Positions 6,384 to 10,919 of a DNA stretch of 10,919 bases are shown here, one piece after another. The stretch comes from UBA4055 sp964648295 (lineage in GTDB: Bacteria > UBA4055). Location: NCBI GenBank assembly GCA_964648295.1, contig CAZYNH010000026.1, forward strand, positions 1-10,919, written 5' to 3'. The position numbers and the translations under genes are program-made. Under the pieces are notes generated by a model. It searched no databases and was not told the origin of the DNA. It worked only from the letters and a program-made list of their open reading frames with translations. Every line of letters begins with the position of its first letter. Position 1 is the stretch's first letter.

Positions 6384-8471
6384 TCAACTGTAGTCTAAAA
6401 ATTCAACTTTGTCCTTAAATTTTTCATTCATCAGATCTCTTAATTCTCTGTTGTCCGACAGGCACGGGTCCCGGGAAAGGAGTTTAAAAGCGTCATCCCG
6501 GGCGGCAAGGAGCAGATCCCTGTCGTATATCAGGTGCGCGAGTTTTAAATCCGGCATGCCGCTCTGTTTTTCGCCGAAAAACTCTCCGGGGCCGCGCAAT
6601 TCGAAATCAGCTTCGCTGATCTTGAAACCGTCAGCCGTCGTTTCCATCACCTTCACCCGCTGAACGGTTTCTTCGTTCTCTGTGGCTCCCAGGTGGAGTA
6701 TGCAGAACGACTGGTGTTGTCCGCGGCCGACCCTTCCCCTGAGCTGGTGGAGCTGCGACAGGCCGAACCGCTCGGAGTGCATGATGAGCATGACCGTAGC
6801 GTTGGGCACATCCACTCCGACCTCGATAACCGTCGTGCTGACCAGAACTTTGATCTCTCCGGCCTTGAACCGGCTCATTATATCATCTTTTTCCTCGCTT
6901 TTGATCTTGCCGTGAAGGAGCGCGACCGGAATATCCTTAAATACTCCGTTCTTCAGTTCTTCAAATCCGTCAACCGCGGCTTTCAGGTCCGATTTCCCCG
7001 TTTTCTCGATCAGCGGATATACAATATACGCCTGTCTGCCTTTTTCGACTTCTGTTTTGATGAAACCGAGGACTTTTGCCATTTCTCTTTCCGTTCTGAC
7101 GGCTGTTTTTACGGGTTTCCGGCCGCGGGGGAGGGAATCTATTATAGAAATGTCCAGATCGCCGTAAAGCGATAATGAGAGCGTTCTGGGGATAGGCGTC
7201 GCGGACATGACGAGTATGTTCGGCGCGGAATCGGATTTTTTTACCAGCTCGCCTCTCTGGAGTACGCCGAAGCGGTGCTGCTCATCAATTATCACCAGAC
7301 CGAGGTTCTTAAATTCCACGCCTTCCTGGATCACCGCATGGGTGCCGATTATGATGCCGCTCCGTCCTTCTGCGACTTCGGAGAGCCTTTCGTCGCGCAC
7401 GGACTTCTTCATTCCGCCTGTCAGGAGCGTAATATTTATATCCAGACCTTCGCACATGGCAGAGAATACCTTGTAGTGCTGCTCGGCTAATATCTCCGTG
7501 GGCGCCATGACGGCGGACTGGAAGCCGTTACCGGCCATCATGACCATGGACAACAGCGCGACCACTGTTTTCCCGCTGCCCACATCGCCCTGAATCATCC
7601 TGTTCATGACCTTATCGCTCTTAAGGTCGTCATATATCTCTCTTACCACTTTCTTCTGAGCGTCAGTCAGTTCAAAGGGCAGATTGTCATAAACCTGTTT
7701 AAGAAGCTCGCCCGAGCCGTTAATCCTGTATTTCTTGGGCAGCGCTTTAACATTCATCCTCCGCCTGCACATCACAAGCTGCAGATGAAAGAATTCCTCG
7801 TATTTAAGCCTCCGGATCGCGAGCCTTCTTGTGCTGTCGTCTTCCGGCCGGTGAACATAGTTCAGGCTCATTTCAAGGTCAGGGAAATTTCTGATCTGCC
7901 TTACAGAAAAGGGGAGAGTGTCTTTGATCTCCTTTCCGAACTGATCGAGCGCGTTACCGGTCATCCGCCTGAAAGTTCTGCTGTCAATATTCTTTGAGAC
8001 AAGCGCGGCCGTGAGAGGGTAGAGGGCTATGATTTTCCCCGTGTTCTTAAGGTTTTCCTCTTTGTCCATCCTTTCAATTACCGGATGTTCGATCTGCCAG
8101 CCTCTGTGATACCTGGGTGTGCCTGAAATTATGTATTCCTCACCCTCGATCAGGGTTTTTGATATGTAATCGCCGCCCTGGAACCATACGCAGGTCAGCA
8201 TGCCCGAACCGTCCGAGAACGCGGCGTTAAGAAGAGTTCTGCCTTTATTCGAGGGGAAAAGCTTGAATTTAACAAGCTGAGCTATGAATGTCATTTCCTT
8301 TGCGTCCATAAGGATATCGGATATGCTGTTGACCGTCTTTCTGTCGAGCCATTTTCGGGGAAAATAAAATAAAAGGTCTTCGACTGTCATAATACCCGCG
8401 GCGTTCAGCGCTTTTTTGCGCACGGGTCCCACATCTTTTACCTGCGATATGTCTGTTGTCGAGAGTTCCAT
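6384..8471 (-). CDS. recG: ATP-dependent DNA helicase RecG
   Basis: RecG is a superfamily 2 double-stranded DNA translocase that regresses stalled replication forks and processes branched DNA. From the chosen ATG (8469-8471) the protein has 695 residues, close to the 693 of E. coli RecG. A TTG at 8486 would add five residues but lies only a few bases from the predicted transcript start. Counting from the ATG: helix-hairpin-helix-like segment VKDVGPVRKKALNAAGI (~11-27), OB-fold wedge domain (~60-140), Walker A GDVGSGKT (295-302), DEQH box (396-399), SAT motif (423-425), motif VI QLRGRVGRG (576-584), and the TRG region ISEADFELRGPGEFFGEKQ (~618-636) that couples ATPase to translocation. All motifs are intact. 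It is followed closely by the TPR gene. Confidence 0.97.
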   Translation of the reverse strand: MELSTTDISQVKDVGPVRKKALNAAGIMTVEDLLFYFPRKWLDRKTVNSISDILMDAKEMTFIAQLVKFKLFPSNKGRTLLNAAFSDGSGMLTCVWFQGGDYISKTLIEGEEYIISGTPRYHRGWQIEHPVIERMDKEENLKNTGKIIALYPLTAALVSKNIDSRTFRRMTGNALDQFGKEIKDTLPFSVRQIRNFPDLEMSLNYVHRPEDDSTRRLAIRRLKYEEFFHLQLVMCRRRMNVKALPKKYRINGSGELLKQVYDNLPFELTDAQKKVVREIYDDLKSDKVMNRMIQGDVGSGKTVVALLSMVMMAGNGFQSAVMAPTEILAEQHYKVFSAMCEGLDINITLLTGGMKKSVRDERLSEVAEGRSGIIIGTHAVIQEGVEFKNLGLVIIDEQHRFGVLQRGELVKKSDSAPNILVMSATPIPRTLSLSLYGDLDISIIDSLPRGRKPVKTAVRTEREMAKVLGFIKTEVEKGRQAYIVYPLIEKTGKSDLKAAVDGFEELKNGVFKDIPVALLHGKIKSEEKDDIMSRFKAGEIKVLVSTTVIEVGVDVPNATVMLIMHSERFGLSQLHQLRGRVGRGQHQSFCILHLGATENEETVQRVKVMETTADGFKISEADFELRGPGEFFGEKQSGMPDLKLAHLIYDRDLLLAARDDAFKLLSRDPCLSDNRELRDLMNEKFKDKVEFLDYS

Positions 8472-8499
8472 TCTGTTCCGGTCCAAATTTTAAGCTTAT

Positions 8500-8528
8500 A
8501 ATGTAACAAATAATTCGGGTGATATCAA
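8500..8528 (-). promoter_or_regulatory. Candidate sigma70-type promoter of recG
   Basis: On the minus strand TTGATA (8528-8523), a 17-bp spacer and TACATT (8505-8500), preceded by TG one base upstream as in extended -10 promoters. A transcript start near 8493 would give a ~22-nt leader to the ATG at 8471 and argues against the TTG at 8486. No mapping data are available. Confidence 0.35.
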
Positions 8529-8546
8529 AAAAAATCTTTTATATGA

Positions 8547-9197
8547 TTACTTAAGCGCGGCTCTGATCTGGATCGAGAATACATCCTGACTCGGCCTGTG
8601 CTCTTTGATTTTAGGCTCGAAATGACTGTCGAACTCTTCGGCTTTCTCCTGATCGAAATGATAAACATCGCTCATGTGATATTCCCACTTGTCCGTACCG
8701 AAGAAACCGGGCTTCAGTTCCTTTACCAGAAAACCCATCGGGAATATACCTCCGTATACACTTACACCGTAGTCGATCCCGTTCTTAAATCCGTGCGTGC
8801 AGTAATTGTGCGGGGCACCGAAGATGAGGACGGCAGGATATCCCATATCGCAAGCCAGCTTCATCGTGTGTCTGATCAGCTTTGATCCTATCCCTCTCCT
8901 CTGATGGTCGGGATGAACGCATACAGGCCCGAAAGTCACGGTTTCTACCTTTTCGCCTTTTTCATTTTCGATATACGACTTTGCGTACATGATATTTCCG
9001 ACGATCTCACCGTCAAGTTCAGCCACAAAATCCAGCTCGGGGATAAAATCCTTATGATCCCTTATGATATGAACAAGGTAATACTCGTCGCAGCCCGGTC
9101 TGTACAGGTTCCAGAACGCCTCGCGCGTTACTTCCTCGACTTTTCTGAAGTCATCTTTCGTTTCCGGTCGTATTATAATGTTCATCTCTTTTCCCAT
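8547..9197 (-). CDS. GNAT-family N-acetyltransferase
   Basis: This 216-residue protein transfers an acetyl group from acetyl-CoA to an unknown amine. Residues 6-13 (NIIIRPET) form the first GNAT strand. Residues 54-70 (ELDFVAELDGEIVGNIM) are strands 2-3. VTFGPVCVHPDHQRRGIGSKLI at 87-108 contains the acetyl-CoA pyrophosphate loop Q-R-R-G-I-G (99-104). ILIFGAP-like strand 5 follows (AVLIFGAPHNY). The extended C-terminal part (GGIFPMGFLVKELKPG and beyond) resembles the YhbS-type COG3153 group. AGAGGA lies 8 nt before the ATG at 9197; the in-frame ATG at 9185 also has GGGA 6 nt upstream and aligns with a conserved leader, so either start is possible. The gene sits behind a 55-bp repeat shared with the RhuM gene, suggesting it belongs to the mobile accessory segment. 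Substrate unknown. Confidence 0.9.
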   Translation of the reverse strand: MGKEMNIIIRPETKDDFRKVEEVTREAFWNLYRPGCDEYYLVHIIRDHKDFIPELDFVAELDGEIVGNIMYAKSYIENEKGEKVETVTFGPVCVHPDHQRRGIGSKLIRHTMKLACDMGYPAVLIFGAPHNYCTHGFKNGIDYGVSVYGGIFPMGFLVKELKPGFFGTDKWEYHMSDVYHFDQEKAEEFDSHFEPKIKEHRPSQDVFSIQIRAALK

Positions 9198-9237
9198 TTA
9201 ATTTTCCTCTCCAGTTAAACTACTCTTTTTATTTCAC
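9183..9237 (-). promoter_or_regulatory. Leader of the GNAT gene, related to the RhuM leader
   Basis: Downstream of the 55-bp repeat the two gene leaders still align: AAGAGTAGTTTAACTGGAGA here against AAGGGTAAATTAACGGGAGA at the RhuM gene, ending in both cases with GGAAAAGAGATG. The region carries the GGAGAGG ribosome site. The homology extends to the ATG at 9183-9185 and includes the first four codons of the GNAT reading frame. Confidence 0.6.
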
Positions 9238-9292
9238 AAGAGCAATATAACATAGCTGGAGTGTCATATAGTGACCCACCCTAGACTTTTTT
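9238..9292 (-). repeat. 55-bp direct repeat, copy 1 (before GNAT)
   Basis: This copy is identical over 55 bp to 10139-10193 and in the same orientation. On the minus strand it contains GTCTAGGGTGGG, an inverted repeat GTCA-CTATA-TGAC, and TGTTATATT, an extended -10-like sequence close to its downstream end. It starts 9 bp after the reconstructed RhuM stop codon. The strand with GTGACCCACCC recalls ends of some IS21-type elements, but that is memory, not a match. Confidence 0.9.
9244..9252 (-). promoter_or_regulatory. Candidate extended -10 in repeat copy 1
   Basis: TG-T-TATATT on the minus strand (9252-9244). No clear -35 hexamer is present at 17 bp. If used, transcription would start near the end of the repeat and drive the GNAT gene. 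Confidence 0.3.
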
Positions 9293-9301
9293 TGCGTTTT
9301 T

Positions 9302-10106
9302 TCATTTCCCATACTTGGCCCGTTCTTCCATCAGAAGTTTAAGGTGGTTATCAAAGTCGGATGTATAATAATGGTCCTGTTCTTTTTTAAATTTCTCAAA
9401 TTCCTTTTCTGCGAGCTCCACAGCCAGTTCATGTGTTACTTTTCCCGCATCAGGCGGTCTTACCTGTTATAGCCCAGTGTAATTTATTCTGTACCTGTGC
9501 AAAAAATTCTTGAGTTTCTTCGCTGTCCTTATTATAATCGGCACTGCATTGAGCGTAAATATCCGTAATTTTCTGATAGAACCTTCTTTCGCTCGACCTT
9601 ATATCTCTGATCCTGGCCAGCTGCTCTTCAAAATAATCCTTACCGAAAACATACTGAGGATTTTTCAGGCGTTCATCATCCATTGTGAAACCCTTGATGA
9701 TATATTCCTTCAGCCTTTCTGTCGCCCATACCCTGAACTGAGTAGCAAGTTTTGAGTTTACACGATACCCGACCGATATGATAGCATCAAGATTGTAGAA
9801 TTTTGTCTTGGCCTTTTGGGTTTTATCCTTAATTGCTCCATGTGGAGTGGATAGTTCCAAAATGGAACATACCACTTCTTCTTTCAATTCACAGCTTTCA
9901 AAAATATTCTTCAAATGTTTTGTGATCGCAGGTCTTTGAACTCCAAAAAGTTCGGCTATTTTATCCTGTGTAAGCCAGATATTCTCATCTCGCAGTAAAA
10001 CTTCCACTTTTACTTTTCCGCTTGGAGACGAATATATCATCAGCTCCGTGAAAGAATTGTCGCGCATTGCATTATTTTTCTTTCCCATCTCTTTTCCTAT
10101 TTTCAT
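9302..10106 (-). pseudogene. RhuM-family protein gene, internal deletion plus frameshift
   Basis: The 5' frame (10106-9450) encodes 218 residues. It has the RhuM winged-helix start ENIWLTQDKIAELFGVQRPA (41-60) and AITKHLKNIF, then TKFYNLDAIISVGYRVNS (101-118), FRVWATERLKEYIIKGFTMD (124-143) and FAQVQNKLHWAITGKTA just before a TGA at 9450-9452. Intact family members continue for over 100 residues with a conserved AEII... region and a C-terminal part. That C-terminal part is found right away in the +1 frame at 9448-9302: AGKVTHELAVELAEKEFEKF followed by KKEQDHYYTSDFDNHLK and a normal end RAKYGK-stop. So roughly 80-100 codons were deleted at the junction and the frame was lost. RhuM proteins occur in genomic islands and phage-like regions; their role is poorly defined. 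The likely original start is the ATG at 10088 (AGGA 6 nt upstream), as the ATG at 10106 is only 2 nt from GGGAGA. Confidence 0.88.
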
Positions 10107-10138
10107 TTTCTCCCGTTAATTTACCCTTTTACGCTACT
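10086..10138 (-). promoter_or_regulatory. Leader of the RhuM gene, related to the GNAT leader
   Basis: This 53-nt stretch between the repeat and the ATG at 10086-10088 aligns with 9183-9237. The shared features are TTAAC-N-GGAGA and the terminal GGAAAAGAGATG. Differences include a 2-base gap, so it has drifted while the adjoining 55 bp stayed identical. Confidence 0.6.
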
Positions 10139-10193
10139 AAGAGCAATATAACATAGCTGGAGTGTCATATAGTGACCCACCCTAGACTTTTTT
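10139..10193 (-). repeat. 55-bp direct repeat, copy 2 (before RhuM)
   Basis: This is a perfect copy of 9238-9292 located upstream of the RhuM gene, so the RhuM gene is bracketed by the pair 901 bp apart. No target-site duplication or transposase gene is visible next to it. Confidence 0.9.
10145..10153 (-). promoter_or_regulatory. Candidate extended -10 in repeat copy 2
   Basis: Same TG-T-TATATT as in copy 1, placed to drive the RhuM gene. No -35 consensus is seen. Confidence 0.3.
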
Positions 10194-10232
10194 CAACTTA
10201 TTTTTCATTATTTTTCATACCTTTTTCCTTTC

Positions 10233-10251
10233 AGTCACATCCCTATCACAT
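10233..10251. repeat. 19-bp short repeat, copy 1
   Basis: AGTCACATCCCTATCACAT matches AGTCACATCCCTGTTACAT at 10299-10317 with 17 of 19 positions identical, 66 bp apart. Both are in the 170-bp gene-free stretch 10194-10363, which otherwise shows only AT-rich DNA. Confidence 0.6.
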
Positions 10252-10298
10252 CGAATTAGCTACAGAATTCAGTTAAATTCTACAAAATTCCGGAGTTT

Positions 10299-10317
10299 AG
10301 TCACATCCCTGTTACAT
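10299..10317. repeat. 19-bp short repeat, copy 2
   Basis: Partner of 10233-10251. It lies just past the end of a 13-codon open tail in the +1 frame after the nuclease-like gene. Confidence 0.6.
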
Positions 10318-10363
10318 GGTTTACAACCCCTTCGAATACTCATTCAACTTCTTGACAGGATTT

Positions 10364-10909
10364 TTAAATGCATTGTGCCCTTATATTATAATTCATGAGC
10401 CATAATACAGTCGAAGTCACTTCCTTCCGAAATTTTCCTGCAACCAATATTATCCTTTGAGTAGCACCTTTATTAAATTCAAGCTCTTCATATTCCTGAC
10501 CGTCAAAAAACTCTACAAGTAATTCTTTCGCTGACTTATCTTCATAATGCTTATCTAAATATGATTGATATATATCTCTTATATTGTCCTTAGTAAGACT
10601 TGAGCAATAGGATGCGTATTTAATAACCTGCCATGTAACATCCTTACCGCTATCATCAAGCTTGTTCTCTATAATAACTAAATTCCCCTGTTTGTCTAAT
10701 GCAAGAAGATCCAGCCTTTCTTTTGTATCATTAAAACCATCAAATTCTTTCTGAATGATCAACAATTCCTCACCCAACGATCCCGGATTGTCAGCCAGCC
10801 ATTCCTGCAAATGCTCCCTTTCCTTAAATTTCAATTCGGAGAAAGTGCATTCTTTTAGCTTTGTAATTTTGGAATACACCCGATTTTTTGTAGACATTGC
10901 TAAGCACAT
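10364..10909 (-). pseudogene. PD-(D/E)XK nuclease-like protein, C-terminally truncated
   Basis: This 181-residue frame starts at an ATG at 10907-10909 with GGGAGA 4 nt upstream. It shows the N-terminal nuclease-fold domain seen in NucS/DUF91-like and DUF4268-containing proteins: EELLIIQKEFDGF (47-59), then ERLDLLALDKQGNLVIIENK (64-83) with Asp67 and the E-N-K at 81-83 as the D...ExK motif, then the helix with Q94 and YASYCSSL (98-105). From memory, relatives are about twice this length and continue after the NYNIRAQC stretch, exactly where this frame stops. Just beyond, the +1 frame reads NPVKKLNEYSKGL and ends at 10321, looking like the tail of another protein. I therefore treat it as a remnant left by a deletion. 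A naturally short protein cannot be excluded. It likely acted on DNA. Confidence 0.65.
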
Positions 10910-10919
10910 TTATCTCCCT

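Noticed and set aside
6409..7490. Plus-strand frames opposite recG (for example 6693-7175, 7207-7476)
   Set aside because: They are shadows in a region where the minus strand encodes all RecG motifs without interruption.
8472..8486. TTG start at 8486 for RecG
   Set aside because: No ribosome site precedes it and it would lie within about 7 nt of the predicted transcript start; the ATG at 8471 gives the usual family length.
9238..10193. Integron cassette array with the 55-bp repeat as attC
   Set aside because: The repeat lacks the RYYYAAC and GTTRRRY core sites and the long pairing arms of attC, and no integrase gene is in the window.
9238..10193. Composite transposon or complete IS bounded by the two 55-bp repeats
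   Set aside because: No transposase frame lies between or near the copies, and I see no target-site duplication.
10194..10363. CRISPR-like array from the 19-bp repeats
   Set aside because: Only two imperfect copies, too short and with no further units.

Overview
The window looks like a chromosomal segment of a bacterium from the FCB superphylum, perhaps a Cloacimonadota- or Delongbacteria-like candidate lineage. The basis is two secreted proteins that carry the YQNYPNPFN-type C-terminal sorting domain of the type IX secretion system, AT-rich intergenic DNA, and a mix of AAGGA and GGAGA ribosome binding sites. The lineage is an inference; no rRNA or other phylogenetic marker beyond recG is present. 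Every gene I support lies on the minus strand, so transcription runs from high to low coordinates.

In transcription order, 10919 to 9183 is an eroding accessory region. It holds the N-terminal half of a PD-(D/E)XK nuclease-like protein (cut short), a RhuM-family gene broken by an internal deletion and frameshift, and an intact GNAT acetyltransferase. The RhuM and GNAT genes are each preceded by the same 55-bp repeat followed by a related leader. From 8471 to 4514 lies a housekeeping block: recG, then 16 bp later a TPR protein whose N-terminus resembles a degenerate RNase H/integrase fold.

From 4345 to 3511 is a compact three-gene set: a tiny secreted peptide with a polyproline tail, a cysteine-containing 97-residue protein and an 84-residue possible WYL-like protein, closed by a factor-independent terminator. 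The Shine-Dalgarno of the first gene has a perfect 8-nt complement 60 nt upstream. From 3500 to 1 is a T9SS cargo locus: a beta-propeller-like exported protein, a legumain-like (C13) protein without its catalytic cysteine, and a second, mosaic copy of the propeller protein that runs off the window at position 1.

The best candidates for something undescribed are the 55-bp repeat-plus-leader module in front of unrelated genes, the small peptide operon with a pairable SD, and the TPR/integrase-like fusion downstream of recG. I see no tRNA, rRNA, CRISPR array or complete insertion sequence.
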